This document shows positions 1-9,301 of a stretch of DNA of 43,107 bases, piece by piece. Made by a program: the position numbers and the translations under genes. The stretch comes from an uncultured Planctomycetaceae bacterium (GTDB taxonomy: Bacteria > Planctomycetota > Planctomycetia > Planctomycetales > Planctomycetaceae), in assembly GCA_903858815.1 (NCBI GenBank), contig CAIOKE010000176.1, forward strand, positions 1 through 43,107, given 5' to 3'. Position 1 is the first letter of the stretch; each line of letters starts with the position of its first letter. The notes under the pieces are model-generated. The model was given only the letters and a program-made list of their open reading frames with translations. It ran no database searches and was not told the DNA's origin.

Positions 1-1
1 C

Positions 2-586
2 TGGCAGGTGGTGGATGCTGCAAAGACCAAACCCTTCGGCTTCCAGGCGTTCTATCCAGGCCCCGGTCTGGGCGGACACTGCATCCCCATCGACCCGTTC
101 TATCTGAGCTGGCTGGCTCGTCGTCAGGGCATGAGTACTCGATTCATCGAACTGGCCGGAGAAGTCAACACCTTCATGCCGCGATACGTGGTCAGTCGCG
201 TCGGTGACTTCCTCAACGACGTCGGTCGTTCAGTGAAAGGCAGTCGCATCTGCATTCTCGGGATGGCTTACAAGAAGGATGTGGATGATCCGCGTGAAAG
301 CCCGTCTTTCGAACTGATGGAGCTGCTGATGCATCGCGGCGCGGTGCTCAGCTACAGTGATCCGCATGTTCCATCACTGCCCACCATGCGGCACTATCAC
401 CTGCCGCCTATGACCAGCACACCGCTGACACCGCAGTTCCTCGCTGAACAGGATTGTGTCCTGATCAGCACGGATCACTCCGCCTTCGACTACCCGTTCA
501 TCGTGCAGCATTCGCGGCTGATTGTCGATACTCGTAATGCCACGAAGGCCGTGACCGCAGGCCGCGAAAAGATTCGCCGCGCCTGA
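2..586 (+). CDS. Nucleotide-sugar dehydrogenase, C-terminal part (UDP-GlcNAc/UDP-glucose 6-dehydrogenase family)
   Basis: The reading frame is open from base 2, so the gene begins before the window and only about 194 C-terminal residues are present. The segment GGHCIPIDPFYLSW is the catalytic-cysteine motif of NAD-dependent UDP-sugar dehydrogenases. The context PGPGLGGHCIPIDP resembles the WbpA/TviB branch, which oxidises UDP-N-acetylhexosamines, more than the UDP-glucose branch. The C-terminal UDP-binding Rossmann domain follows, with ILGMAYKKDVDDPRESPS typical of the family. The protein would act in the cytoplasm, making a uronic-acid nucleotide sugar for surface polysaccharide. The exact substrate cannot be read from this fragment. 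No partner polysaccharide genes lie downstream; a nitroreductase follows after 33 bases. Confidence 0.9.
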   Translation, partial: WQVVDAAKTKPFGFQAFYPGPGLGGHCIPIDPFYLSWLARRQGMSTRFIELAGEVNTFMPRYVVSRVGDFLNDVGRSVKGSRICILGMAYKKDVDDPRESPSFELMELLMHRGAVLSYSDPHVPSLPTMRHYHLPPMTSTPLTPQFLAEQDCVLISTDHSAFDYPFIVQHSRLIVDTRNATKAVTAGREKIRRA

Positions 587-619
587 ACGCGGCCCGTTCC
601 CCGTGAAAGGATGCACTCC

Positions 620-1270
620 ATGACCGAACCAACCGGCCCGTCTCTGCAGCTCGCAGATGCACTGCACTGGCGTTATGCCACGAAACAATTTGATCCGCTG
701 CGCACGATTTCCGCTGCCGACTGGAATCAGCTGCAGCAGGCTCTGCTGTTCAGTCCCAGCAGTTATGGACTGCAGCCGTGGAAGTTCGTTGTGGTCACCA
801 GTCCGGCCCTGAAACAGCAGCTGCCGACCGCCTGCTGGGGTCAGAATCAGCCACGTGACTGTTCACACTTCGTTGTACTGGCTGCTCGTCGCTCAGTTGA
901 CGCAGCTTTCGTCCAGCAGTATCTGCAGCGCATTGCTGATGTTCGTTCCGTACCCGTTTCGACTCTGGACGGACTGGGCGCGGCGATCCTCGGCAAAACG
1001 TCCCGCATGGGTGACCAGCAGCTGGCGTGGACAGCCCGGCAGTGTTACATCGCTCTGGGCTTCCTGCTGCAGGCCGCCGCTGTGCTCAGAATTGATGCCT
1101 GCCCGATGGAAGGTATTCAGAGCGACCGCCTTGATCCATTACTGGGATTGTCAGGCTCGGACTACACCAGTGTGGTTGCCTGTGCACTGGGTTATCGGCA
1201 TGCGGCCGATCGGGCGGCTCTGGATGCCAAAGTGCGTTTCGACGCCGCAGACGTTGTCATCTCTCTGTAA
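620..1270 (+). CDS. NAD(P)H-dependent nitroreductase family oxidoreductase (NfsB-like)
   Basis: A 216-residue FMN-dependent flavoprotein of the nitroreductase superfamily, near the usual length for NfsB. RYATKQFD near the N-terminus and SPSSYGLQPWKFVVV match the FMN-contacting segments of NfsB/dihydropteridine reductases. Further on, GKTSRMGDQQLAWTARQ and the DACPMEG motif are in the family order. The ATG at 620 is chosen over the in-frame ATG at 611 because AAAGGA at 606-611 sits eight bases before 620 and would overlap the other start. It is likely cytoplasmic and reduces nitro or quinone compounds; the physiological substrate is not evident. The neighbouring genes do not suggest a pathway. 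Confidence 0.88.
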   Translation: MTEPTGPSLQLADALHWRYATKQFDPLRTISAADWNQLQQALLFSPSSYGLQPWKFVVVTSPALKQQLPTACWGQNQPRDCSHFVVLAARRSVDAAFVQQYLQRIADVRSVPVSTLDGLGAAILGKTSRMGDQQLAWTARQCYIALGFLLQAAAVLRIDACPMEGIQSDRLDPLLGLSGSDYTSVVACALGYRHAADRAALDAKVRFDAADVVISL

Positions 1271-1312
1271 TCACCCTCAGCATCGTCAGAAAACCCGCAG
1301 GAGTCCTGTTTC

Positions 1313-2437
1313 ATGAGTGCACGCTGGATTGCTGATCGCATGCATCGCATCGATGCGTCGGGCATTCGCAAAGTGTTCGACCTCGCCGCCTCCATGCAGC
1401 GACCCATCAATCTCAGCATTGGACAGCCACACTACGATACTCCACAACCCATCAAGGATGCACTCTGCAAAGCTGTGCAGGAAGGCCGCAATGCCTACAG
1501 CCAGACGCAGGGCATTGCTCCGCTGCTGAAAGTGCTGCAGGCGGATGTCGATACTCGTTATGGTCATCCCGACCGACAGGTCTTCGTGACCTCCGGCACC
1601 AGCGGAGGACTGGTACTGGCGCTGTTCACTCTGCTCAATCCCGGTGACGAAGTCATCGTCTTCGATCCGTGGTTCGTCATGTACCGGCATCTGACCACAC
1701 TGGCTGGCGGCACCGTCGTTCCGGTTTCCACGTACCCGGACTTTCGCATTCGAGTGGATGCCGTACGTCGCGCCATCACGGATCGAACTCGACTGATCAT
1801 TTTCAACAGCCCCGCCAATCCCACTGGTATTGTGGCCACGGCTGAAGAAACGCAGGCGATCGCCGAGCTGGCTGCTGAACATGACATCGCTCTGATCAGT
1901 GACGAGATTTATCGGTCTTTCGTCTATGACCGTGAATTCACCAGCCCGGCCACCTGGAATGATCGCACCATCGTGATCGACGGTTTCAGCAAGTCACACT
2001 CCATGACCGGACTGCGTCTGGGGTTCATGCATGGCCCCGGATACCTGATCCAGCAGATGCTGAAACTGCAGCAGTTCACCTTCGTCTGTGCTCCGCATCC
2101 CGTGCAGTGGGCCGGATTGACTGCCTGGGAAATGGATCTTGAGGGCAATCGGGCGGACTACCGTCGCAAACGCGACCTGCTGGCTGATGGAGTCCGAAAG
2201 CATTACGAGATTCTTGGAGGCGAAGGTGCCTTCTATCTGTTTTTGAAAACGCCGTGGGGCACGGGCAGCCAGTTTGTCGCAGAGGCCATTCGCAATAATC
2301 TGTTGATTATCCCCGGCGGGGTCTTCAGCAGCACTGATTCGCACTTCCGAGTGTCCTTCGCGGCGGCGGACGAGGTGATTCAGGAGGGAGCCGAGATTTT
2401 GTGCCGGCTGGCCGAACAGGGCGGCCCATCAGCGTAA
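1313..2437 (+). CDS. Pyridoxal-phosphate-dependent aminotransferase, class I/II
   Basis: A 374-residue fold-type I aminotransferase. The PLP lysine is probably K227 in the segment SKSHSMTGLRLGF. The SPANPTG segment (the asparagine that contacts the PLP ring oxygen) and the DEIYRSFVYD segment (the aspartate and tyrosine that contact PLP) precede it in the expected order. The C-terminal FRVSFA contains the arginine that binds the substrate carboxylate. AGGAG at 1299-1303 precedes the ATG by about nine bases. Such enzymes transaminate aspartate, aromatic or branched amino acids, and the amino donor cannot be assigned here. The gene starts 42 bases after the nitroreductase and could be co-transcribed with it. 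It is followed by 278 bases without a recognisable gene before a DUF1559 gene. Confidence 0.9.
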   Translation: MSARWIADRMHRIDASGIRKVFDLAASMQRPINLSIGQPHYDTPQPIKDALCKAVQEGRNAYSQTQGIAPLLKVLQADVDTRYGHPDRQVFVTSGTSGGLVLALFTLLNPGDEVIVFDPWFVMYRHLTTLAGGTVVPVSTYPDFRIRVDAVRRAITDRTRLIIFNSPANPTGIVATAEETQAIAELAAEHDIALISDEIYRSFVYDREFTSPATWNDRTIVIDGFSKSHSMTGLRLGFMHGPGYLIQQMLKLQQFTFVCAPHPVQWAGLTAWEMDLEGNRADYRRKRDLLADGVRKHYEILGGEGAFYLFLKTPWGTGSQFVAEAIRNNLLIIPGGVFSSTDSHFRVSFAAADEVIQEGAEILCRLAEQGGPSA

Positions 2438-2715
2438 GCTTCTACTGGATATCATGTTACGAAATGAAGTCCGGGTGATTGAACAGGCCTGTAGGGGCCC
2501 GTTTCGTAACCGCCAAATCCCACAAAACCCTCCCCAAACACCAAAACCACCGGAACTGCACTCAGCAAACAATTCGGAAAATGCCCGGAAATTCTTGCTC
2601 GAGCCTGAAAATCCGGTGATGATATTTGGGACGGGGCGGGATTTGTGGACAATAATACCCGTTTGAATGGTCTGACATCGGTCATTCCTGCGGCAGGAAA
2701 TCAAGGGAGCTTTTC

Positions 2716-3813
2716 ATGAAATCGGTGCAACGACGAACACGGGGATTCACCCTGATTGAGCTGCTGGTGGTGATTGCCATCGTCGCAGTCCTGGTGGCCA
2801 TTCTGCTGCCGGCCGTGCAGAAGGCCCGCGAATCTGCCAACAGAACTCGCTGCCTGAACAACATCAAGCAGCTCAGCCTCGCGATGCACAACTACCACGA
2901 TTCGCACAACACCCTGCCACCAGGTTACGTTGCCACGGCGCTGTTTCTGGGTGACGCGACACCAACGGGAACTCGCTTCCGAGATCCCCGCGAGGCCTAT
3001 CAGAACGTGCAGAACCTTGGTCTGCATGGCACCAGCTGGATGTACCACATCCTGCCTTACCTCGAACAGTCCAACCTGTATGAACTGTGGCGTCCCGACT
3101 ACAACGTCTTCGGAAACTCGGAAGTTCTGTTCGACAACGGGACTCAGTTGATCTGGCGACAACTCGGGTACGCCCCTGCTCAGGCAGAGATCAATGCGTT
3201 CTACTGCCCCTCACGTCGCTCGAAAATCGAAAATACGACGACATTCTCGCACAATAAGTATCTTGACACTGATGCACCGCAGCGTCTGTCCACCGGCATT
3301 CGTGGTGGTGGCAATGACTACGTGGGCTGTGCCGGTTCAGGCCGCCTGTTCAACCCGCAAAGCCGGTCCGTCTATGACCTGACAGCTGAACAGATTCAGT
3401 ACTACTCCGCCCAGCTGCTGACTCCGACAACCAATTTCAACCAGCTGTCCTTCAACACAGGCATCTTCACAGTCAACAGTTCTGTTCGGTTTGGGGACAT
3501 CAAGGACGGTTTGTCTCAGACCATCATGATCAGTGAAGCTGAGCGATTTGAGGGCCTGCGAGTTCCGAATCAGCGGACCGTTGATCAGGTTGCCAGCGAT
3601 GGCTGGGCGTGGGGCGGACCTTCTACTCTGTTCACTACTCTGGACGGTCCCAACAAGAAGCTGTTCTGGGGTTACGCCGGGTCGGCTCACGGGGACATCA
3701 TCATGGTCGGCCTTGCTGACGGTTCAGGCCGCACTGTGACCAAATCGATTGGTCTGCCGGTCTGGCAGAACCTCGGTAACATCAGCTCAGGCATCCCGGT
3801 TCCCAACTTTTAG
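2716..3813 (+). CDS. DUF1559 protein with type IV prepilin-like N-terminus
   Basis: A 365-residue protein of the family that is massively expanded in planctomycetes. The N-terminus [20 protein letters not shown] is a type IV prepilin/pseudopilin leader: a short basic stretch, Gly before Phe at the cleavage point, Glu at +5, then a hydrophobic helix. [17 protein letters not shown] follows, as usual for this family. The remainder is the DUF1559 (SBP_bac_10-like) domain, which includes a region rich in Tyr, Asn and Gly and the C-terminal segment [16 protein letters not shown] with the H-G typical of these proteins. GGAG at 2705-2708 supports the start. The protein is probably exported and anchored by its N-terminal helix; the function of the family is unknown. 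It is transcribed alone and ends at a clear terminator. Confidence 0.93.
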   Translation: MKSVQRRTRGFTLIELLVVIAIVAVLVAILLPAVQKARESANRTRCLNNIKQLSLAMHNYHDSHNTLPPGYVATALFLGDATPTGTRFRDPREAYQNVQNLGLHGTSWMYHILPYLEQSNLYELWRPDYNVFGNSEVLFDNGTQLIWRQLGYAPAQAEINAFYCPSRRSKIENTTTFSHNKYLDTDAPQRLSTGIRGGGNDYVGCAGSGRLFNPQSRSVYDLTAEQIQYYSAQLLTPTTNFNQLSFNTGIFTVNSSVRFGDIKDGLSQTIMISEAERFEGLRVPNQRTVDQVASDGWAWGGPSTLFTTLDGPNKKLFWGYAGSAHGDIIMVGLADGSGRTVTKSIGLPVWQNLGNISSGIPVPNF

Positions 3814-3839
3814 GCCCTGCTGAATCCTGTCTGATAACT

Positions 3840-3874
3840 GCCGGGTGGCCTGGAAACTGGCCCCCGGCTTTTTT
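3840..3874 (+). terminator. Rho-independent terminator after the DUF1559 gene
   Basis: GCCGGG (3840-3845) pairs with CCCGGC (3863-3868), and the inner arms GGCC (3847-3850) and GGCC (3859-3862) extend the stem past one bulged T. Six T residues (3869-3874) follow directly. It lies 27 bases after the DUF1559 stop codon. Confidence 0.85.
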
Positions 3875-3957
3875 CTGCGCCGCAAATTGTGCCCGCCGGT
3901 GGTTTCCCTGTAAGATCCCGGAACCGGTTTCCGTTCTCCCGAGGTCAGAGTCCAGCA

Positions 3958-4935
3958 ATGACAATTCGTTTTACCTGTCCGGGCTGTGAATCCGTCCTGA
4001 AGATCAAGGATGAAAAGGCCGGCACTGACGCCAAATGCCCGAAATGCAAACGTCCGTTTGTAGTGCCGCAGCCCGACGAGGACGACGGTATCGAGATTGA
4101 ATCGCCGCCTGCGGACCCAGCGCCGGCCGCTGCGGCCGTCGCCCCGGTTGATCTGCCGATCGACCTGCCCGTTGATCTTCCCCTCGACCTGACTCCGGAA
4201 GTTGCCCAGACAGAAGACTTTGACCCCGCCGATGTGCTGAACTCAGGACGCCCTGCAGCCCGTCCTGTGACGCCCTCCGCAACTGCTTCTCAGGCCGTTC
4301 CCCCTGACCGCCGGCCCTCCATCGCGGAACTGATGAAGGACTTTGAGTCCACGAAGAAGAAGGACAAGTCGCGTAAATCCAGCGAGACACCAAAAGCGGC
4401 TCCTTCTGCCGCTGAAACCACCAGTTCGGCAGCCGACGTACTGGCTCGCACCTATCAGCAGAAACGCGACGCAGCAGCCGCTCCGCCAACGCTCAGTAAA
4501 ACCGACGCTCGAGCTGCCGAACAGCGGGCAGTCGCCATCGACTTCATCAAAAATCGACTGCTCCCGGGGCTCGCCATATTCTTCGTCCTCGCGTACGGCT
4601 GGTCCTGGTACATCAACCGTGAAATCTACGATGGACCTCCGCTGTTTGAAGTCAGCGGGGTCGTCACGAAAAGCGGCCAACCGCTGGCGGGTGTTCGAGT
4701 GGAATTCGGACCGGAAACTGCTGGAAGTGAAGAGCAGGTGCTGCAGGCCAGTGCCATCACCGACGAGGAAGGTCGCTTTCGACTGTCTGCGTTTGCAGGG
4801 CAGTATGGGGCACCCGCCGGTAACTATGTCGTCGGACTGTCAGATGCAGCCGGAATTCCACTGAAGGTTGCAGAGGAAGACCTGCGAAAAACAGTTTCGG
4901 CGGATGGACCCAACGAATTCGAATTCAAACTCTGA
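3958..4935 (+). CDS. Zinc-ribbon, single-pass membrane protein with CarboxypepD_reg-like C-terminal domain
   Basis: A 325-residue protein of unknown function with three visible parts. Residues 1-40 form a zinc ribbon (FTCPGCESVLKIKDEKAG, then CPKCKRPF) of a type found at the N-terminus of many planctomycete membrane proteins. Residues 40-190 are Pro/Ala/Asp-rich and probably disordered. A membrane segment (LLPGLAIFFVLAYGWSWYI) lies near residues 198-216. The C-terminal 100 residues form a beta-sandwich (SGVVTKSGQPLAGVRVEF, TDEEGRFRLSAF) like CarboxypepD_reg/transthyretin-like domains. This implies a cytoplasmic zinc ribbon and an external beta domain. The ATG at 3958 is preferred over an upstream in-frame codon at 3889 because the zinc ribbon begins immediately after it, although only a weak GAGG lies upstream. 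hisH follows after 23 bases. Confidence 0.75.
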   Translation: MTIRFTCPGCESVLKIKDEKAGTDAKCPKCKRPFVVPQPDEDDGIEIESPPADPAPAAAAVAPVDLPIDLPVDLPLDLTPEVAQTEDFDPADVLNSGRPAARPVTPSATASQAVPPDRRPSIAELMKDFESTKKKDKSRKSSETPKAAPSAAETTSSAADVLARTYQQKRDAAAAPPTLSKTDARAAEQRAVAIDFIKNRLLPGLAIFFVLAYGWSWYINREIYDGPPLFEVSGVVTKSGQPLAGVRVEFGPETAGSEEQVLQASAITDEEGRFRLSAFAGQYGAPAGNYVVGLSDAAGIPLKVAEEDLRKTVSADGPNEFEFKL

Positions 4936-4958
4936 AAACGACGAATTGCAGTTCGCGA

Positions 4959-5591
4959 ATGTCAACGCTGATCATTGACTATGGTATGGGCAACCTTCGC
5001 AGTGTGCAGAAGGCCTTTGAGTGTATCGGCGAACCCGCTGTGATCAGCTCGGATCCACGGGACCTTGCGACAGCCGAACGTGTGGTCCTGCCGGGAGTTG
5101 GCGCGTTCCGTGATGCCATTGAAGCAATTCATCGGCACGATCTCGCCGCGGCTCTCCGCGATCATATCGCCGCCAACCGACCATTTCTCGGCATCTGTCT
5201 CGGACTGCAGCTGTTGTTCGACCGTTCACTTGAAGACGGAGAACATGCGGGGCTGGGAATCATCCCGGGAACGGTCCGTCGCTTCGAACTGCCCGCTGAA
5301 TTCAAGATCCCGCACATGGGCTGGAATCAGCTGCAACCCGCTCGCAGTCCGGCACCCGCTCTGCTGCAGGGACTGCCGGACAAACCATGGTTTTATTTCG
5401 TGCACAGTTATCACTGTGTGGCTGAAGACGCGGATTGGGTGGCGGCCACAGCGGACTATGGTGGACCATTCCTCGCCGTCGTCGCCCGCGGCAATGTCAT
5501 GGCAACACAGTTCCACCCGGAAAAAAGTCAGGCTGCCGGGATGCAGTTGCTGCGGAATTTCCTTGAAGCCACCCGGACGGCTCAGGTTTGA
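4959..5591 (+). CDS. hisH: Imidazole glycerol phosphate synthase, glutaminase subunit HisH
   Basis: A 210-residue class I glutamine amidotransferase, normal HisH length. The opening IIDYGMGNLRSVQKAFE is characteristic of HisH. The nucleophile is C80 in GICLGLQLL, and H186 and E188 in QFHPEKSQ complete the catalytic triad. The product hydrolyses glutamine and channels ammonia to HisF for the fifth step of histidine synthesis. hisF and hisA, often adjacent in other bacteria, are absent here, so the his genes are dispersed. It follows the zinc-ribbon gene closely (23 bases) with no functional link, and 141 bases separate it from pheT. Confidence 0.97.
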   Translation: MSTLIIDYGMGNLRSVQKAFECIGEPAVISSDPRDLATAERVVLPGVGAFRDAIEAIHRHDLAAALRDHIAANRPFLGICLGLQLLFDRSLEDGEHAGLGIIPGTVRRFELPAEFKIPHMGWNQLQPARSPAPALLQGLPDKPWFYFVHSYHCVAEDADWVAATADYGGPFLAVVARGNVMATQFHPEKSQAAGMQLLRNFLEATRTAQV

Positions 5592-5732
5592 CCGGCTGAA
5601 ACCCCGAAATTCCGGGAAAAATCCCCTTTCCCGACGTCAGACCAGTCTGCCGTTTTCCGCTTGGACTCAATTTGACTAGACTTCTCCGTTCGTTTTTCGT
5701 TCACCGTCCCCGATTCATCGACACCGATACCC

Positions 5733-7772
5733 ATGATTGTCAGCCGCCGCTGGCTGGCGGACTATGTGCCGCTGCCGGAATCCACCGCAGAACTGACTCG
5801 CAGACTGACGCTTGCCGGACTCAATCTGGAAGAATTCCACGATGTCACTGAGGGACTCAGTCAGCCTGACATCGCGGTGGATCTGGAAGTCACCAGCAAC
5901 CGTCCGGACTGTCTGGGTCACCTTGGCGTAGCCCGCGAAGTTTCCGTGCTGTTTGAACAGCCGCTGACCATTCCCGCCGCTGCGGTCACCGAATCCGGCG
6001 ACCCCGCGGCAACGGCGATCTCAGTCTCAATCGACTGCCCGGACCTGTGTCCCGAATATCATGCTCGAGTCATCCGTGGTGTCCGCATCAAGCCATCCCC
6101 GCCATGGCTTCAGGATCGGCTCCGAGCTGTCGGCATCAATTGTGTCAACAACATCGTCGATGTCACCAACTACGTGATGCTGGAGTGTGGTCAGCCACTG
6201 CATGCCTTTGATTACGATCGACTGCAGGGTTGCCGGATCATTGTCCGCCGTGCGACAGGCTCAGAAAAAATCCGGGCCATCGACCAGCGTGACTACCAGC
6301 TGTCAGATCAGATGTGTGTGATTGCCGATGCTGACAGACCGATCGCTGTGGCCGGCGTCATGGGTGGACTGGACACGGAAATCTCTCCTGGTACGGTGAA
6401 CGTACTGATTGAAGCGGCTGCCTTCTCGTCAATGTCGGTCCGCGCTACTGCGCGCAGTCTGCGGCTGCACAGCCCGTCGTCCTACAGGTTCGAGCGGCGA
6501 GTCGATCGCAGTCGACTGGACTGGGCTTCCCGTCGCTGCTGCGAACTGATTCTGCAGACAGCCGGCGGTACTCTGTTGCAGGGTTCCGTCGTCGCCGGCA
6601 CAACGGATGATGGCCAGCGACCGCCTGTCACTCTGCGTTTTGCCCGTGTCGGACGATTGCTGGGTATCGAAATTCCGAAATCTGACTGCGTACGCATCCT
6701 GCAGCAGCTGGGACTGCACCTGCTCAGCAGCGACGACACTCAGGCGGTCTTCCAGCCTCCTTCATGGCGCGCCGATCTGACTCGCGAATGCGATCTGATC
6801 GAAGAAATCGCACGCATCCACGGCTACGAACATATCCCCACAGATGCTCCGCTGCCAGTCGTTGCCGCCACAAAAACGCGGCGTGAACGAGTGCTTGAAA
6901 CGGTCCGCTCGCAACTTGTCGCTGCCGGAATCTCTGAAGCCCTCACACTCTCATTCGTCAGCGAAGCCCAGCGAACCCTGTTTCAGCCCACGGGCCCGCG
7001 CAATCCCGTGGCCGTCAGCCATTCCAGTCGCAGCCATGAAAACCAGCTGCGTCAGAGCCTGATTCCCAGCCTGCTGCAGTGTCGCCGACAGAACGAACGA
7101 CACGGCACACTGAATGCCGAACTGTTTGAAATCGCTCGCGTTTACCTGTCTGCCGGACAGGGCGAACCTGAGGCTCAGGCGGAACCACTGTCCATCGGAA
7201 TTGTCACTGGCCGCTCCTTTGCACAGCTGCTGGGTATTGTTGAAAACCTTGTGCAGGCATTGGCTCCACAGGCCCTGCTGACAGCGTCGCCAGCCGATCG
7301 ACCTGAGTTCCTTGCCGGACGCGGTGCAGAACTCCACGCCGGCGGACTCCTGCTCGGCTGGATCGGGGAACTCTCGCGGCCACTTTTGGATTCCAGCGAA
7401 CTGCAGGACGGTGCCACCGTTGCTGAGCTCCGCATTCCCGTGCTGGAAACACTGTTCCAGCCCGCTCGCAGCTTCACACCCCTGCCACGGTTCCCCGCGA
7501 TCTCGCGTGACCTGAATTTTGTCCTGCCCGAAGCTGTCTCGTGGACGCAGCTGTCCACCACTGTCAAAGACAGTGCCGGACCACTGCTGCATGAAGTCTC
7601 TTTCAACAGCCAGTATCGTGGCAAACAGATTGCTGCAGATCACAAGTCCTATGTGGTAACCTGTCGCTTTCTGGCCCCCGACCGCACTCTGACGGCTGAA
7701 GAAGTCGATGCCGCGGTACAGGGCATCATTTCCGCCTGCCAGTCGCAACTCGCTGCCGCCCTTCGCGCCTGA
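5733..7772 (+). CDS. pheT: Phenylalanine--tRNA ligase beta subunit (short form)
   Basis: A 679-residue PheT, about 115 residues shorter than the Escherichia coli protein. The N-terminal segment MIVSRRWLADYVPLP runs straight from GLNLEEF into the domain starting DLEVTSNRPDCLGHLGVARE. The EMAP-type tRNA-binding insert that normally separates them is missing. The B3/B4 editing-domain region (VDVTNYVMLECGQPLHAFDYD), B5 region and C-terminal FDX-ACB domain (PLPRFPAISRDLNFVLP to the end) are present. With PheS it would form the alpha2-beta2 enzyme charging tRNA-Phe in the cytoplasm. pheS is not adjacent; hisH lies upstream and panD 32 bases downstream. No clear ribosome-binding site precedes the ATG, but it coincides with the conserved N-terminus. 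Confidence 0.96.
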   Translation: MIVSRRWLADYVPLPESTAELTRRLTLAGLNLEEFHDVTEGLSQPDIAVDLEVTSNRPDCLGHLGVAREVSVLFEQPLTIPAAAVTESGDPAATAISVSIDCPDLCPEYHARVIRGVRIKPSPPWLQDRLRAVGINCVNNIVDVTNYVMLECGQPLHAFDYDRLQGCRIIVRRATGSEKIRAIDQRDYQLSDQMCVIADADRPIAVAGVMGGLDTEISPGTVNVLIEAAAFSSMSVRATARSLRLHSPSSYRFERRVDRSRLDWASRRCCELILQTAGGTLLQGSVVAGTTDDGQRPPVTLRFARVGRLLGIEIPKSDCVRILQQLGLHLLSSDDTQAVFQPPSWRADLTRECDLIEEIARIHGYEHIPTDAPLPVVAATKTRRERVLETVRSQLVAAGISEALTLSFVSEAQRTLFQPTGPRNPVAVSHSSRSHENQLRQSLIPSLLQCRRQNERHGTLNAELFEIARVYLSAGQGEPEAQAEPLSIGIVTGRSFAQLLGIVENLVQALAPQALLTASPADRPEFLAGRGAELHAGGLLLGWIGELSRPLLDSSELQDGATVAELRIPVLETLFQPARSFTPLPRFPAISRDLNFVLPEAVSWTQLSTTVKDSAGPLLHEVSFNSQYRGKQIAADHKSYVVTCRFLAPDRTLTAEEVDAAVQGIISACQSQLAAALRA

Positions 7773-7804
7773 TCGCGTCCCTGATTCATCTCAATGGCTG
7801 AACC

Positions 7805-8167
7805 ATGAAACGAGTGCTTCTGAAATCCAAGATTCATCGAGCGACTGTGACAGACGCCAGTCTGCACTACGAAGGCAGCATTACGATCGATCCGCTGCTG
7901 ATGGAAGCCGTCAATATCGTCCAGTGGGAACAGGTGGATGTCTACGACATCAATAACGGCAGCCGACTGACAACCTACGCGATTGCCGGTGAACGAGGAT
8001 CCGGAGTCATCTGTCTGAATGGTGCAGCCGCAAGGCTGGTCCAGCCTGGTGACCTTGTCATCATCTGCAGCTATGCGGAATTCAGTGAAGAGGAACTGCG
8101 GACTCATCAGCCACAGATCGTGCTGGTGGATCCGCAGAACCGCGTTGTGCGGTCCTGCGATACCTGA
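7805..8167 (+). CDS. panD: Aspartate 1-decarboxylase precursor
   Basis: A 120-residue pyruvoyl-dependent enzyme that converts L-aspartate to beta-alanine for pantothenate synthesis. The self-processing site is G24-S25 in HYEGSITID, where cleavage yields the pyruvoyl group on the alpha chain. [18 protein letters not shown] at the start, the active-site tyrosine region ([17 protein letters not shown]) and the [17 protein letters not shown] segment are all standard. Length is normal. It starts 32 bases after pheT and may be read from the same message. Its stop lies 16 bases from the converging DUF3500 gene. Confidence 0.96.
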   Translation: MKRVLLKSKIHRATVTDASLHYEGSITIDPLLMEAVNIVQWEQVDVYDINNGSRLTTYAIAGERGSGVICLNGAAARLVQPGDLVIICSYAEFSEEELRTHQPQIVLVDPQNRVVRSCDT

Positions 8168-8183
8168 TTTCCACAAACCCACT

Positions 8184-9266
8184 TCAGCGATTGTCGAGCA
8201 CCGGTTTCTCAGCCGCTGCAGACTCCCGAAACCACCGCAAACCGTAGTCGTTGCCTGGTTCGCGATACATCGCATGGATGTGCTCGGCAGGCTTTCCACC
8301 CATGGACTGCGGCGCGTATTCCAGAAATACTGCAGGCCCCTGCACTCGGTAGCTGGAGGCTCCGTCGGCCGTTAACGCTCCGCGCCACGAGAACCACGTT
8401 TCGTCCAGCCCTTTTTCCAGCTCCCCGCGACGCTCACCGGCATCTTCAGCGTTCAGCAGACTCACTCGCAACAGCAGCAGCGACAGCAGCTGCTGTCGCT
8501 GCTCGGCCGACAGATCCCGGCCCTGAATTCCTTCCGGCTGCGGTACCATGCCATCTCGACCGGGGCCCCAGACCATATCCCCAAAACGCTCACTGACCAC
8601 TGCTTTGCCACGCTGCTCGACTGTCAGCGACTGCACCAGTTTCGCTGCCGCCGCAATCTCCTCAGACATCTGCGAGACGGCCCGCTGGCCGGCTTTGTAA
8701 TGCATCGGCTGACCGCCGGTCAGCGAGGGTGCAAGGGTAATTTTTGTGCCAACAATCGTCGCGTTCACCGCCAGATGATGACCGCCAAACTGCCACATCC
8801 ACGCCTCCTTCAGAGAAGGCTGGCCCAGCACTGCAAAGTAAAATTCATCTCGCCCAAAAATCACGCGACCCCGTCCGGCCCCCGAGTTCAGCTGCTCATC
8901 CGCCTCTACGTTGTCCACCACTGCCTGGTAACCGGCTGGGCTCAGCGTCGCCTTCAGCACCCCCATCACAGCACCCCGCTGTGACTCGGACAGATCTCCC
9001 ATCCGCAGTCCGCGTCGAGCAAAAATGCCGCTCGGCAGGTTCGACCAGCGCAGTCGCTGCTCGTCATCATTGAAACGAAAACTCACCGCCTGACGCTGCG
9101 CCTCGGACAGTTGCCCGAACAGCGATTCCGCCGCTGCCACGACCTGCGCGGTTTGGTCCACAACCGCCTGCTGGCCACAGACCTCTGGCTGCAAGCCCAG
9201 CAGTATCATCAGAACCCACACACAGCATGGCAGGCCCGCCTGCAGCCATTTTGCAACACATTCCAT
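8184..9266 (-). CDS. Secreted DUF3500-family protein
   Basis: A 360-residue protein. The start at 9266 is chosen because the minus strand carries AAGGA about eight bases before this ATG. The N-terminus CCVWVLMILLGLQPEVCGQQ is a signal peptide, so the product is probably periplasmic or exported. The mature part contains LSEAQRQAVSF, RGLRMGDLSESQRGAVM and, near the C-terminus, a His-rich segment (PAEHIHAMYREPGNDYG) together with the segment QFGGHHLAVNAT. This order is typical of DUF3500 proteins, whose activity is unknown. The paired histidines could bind metal; that is inference. It is transcribed divergently from the ECF sigma factor across 178 bases and converges on panD. Confidence 0.85.
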   Translation of the reverse strand: MECVAKWLQAGLPCCVWVLMILLGLQPEVCGQQAVVDQTAQVVAAAESLFGQLSEAQRQAVSFRFNDDEQRLRWSNLPSGIFARRGLRMGDLSESQRGAVMGVLKATLSPAGYQAVVDNVEADEQLNSGAGRGRVIFGRDEFYFAVLGQPSLKEAWMWQFGGHHLAVNATIVGTKITLAPSLTGGQPMHYKAGQRAVSQMSEEIAAAAKLVQSLTVEQRGKAVVSERFGDMVWGPGRDGMVPQPEGIQGRDLSAEQRQQLLSLLLLRVSLLNAEDAGERRGELEKGLDETWFSWRGALTADGASSYRVQGPAVFLEYAPQSMGGKPAEHIHAMYREPGNDYGLRWFRESAAAEKPVLDNR

Positions 9267-9301
9267 GTTCTCTGTCCTTATCCCTGTCCCGGAAAACGCT
9301 C

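Noticed and set aside
2438-2715. Small genes on either strand in the gap before the DUF1559 gene
   Set aside because: Frames of 70-90 codons exist on both strands, but none has a ribosome-binding site, a recognisable motif or consistent codon use.
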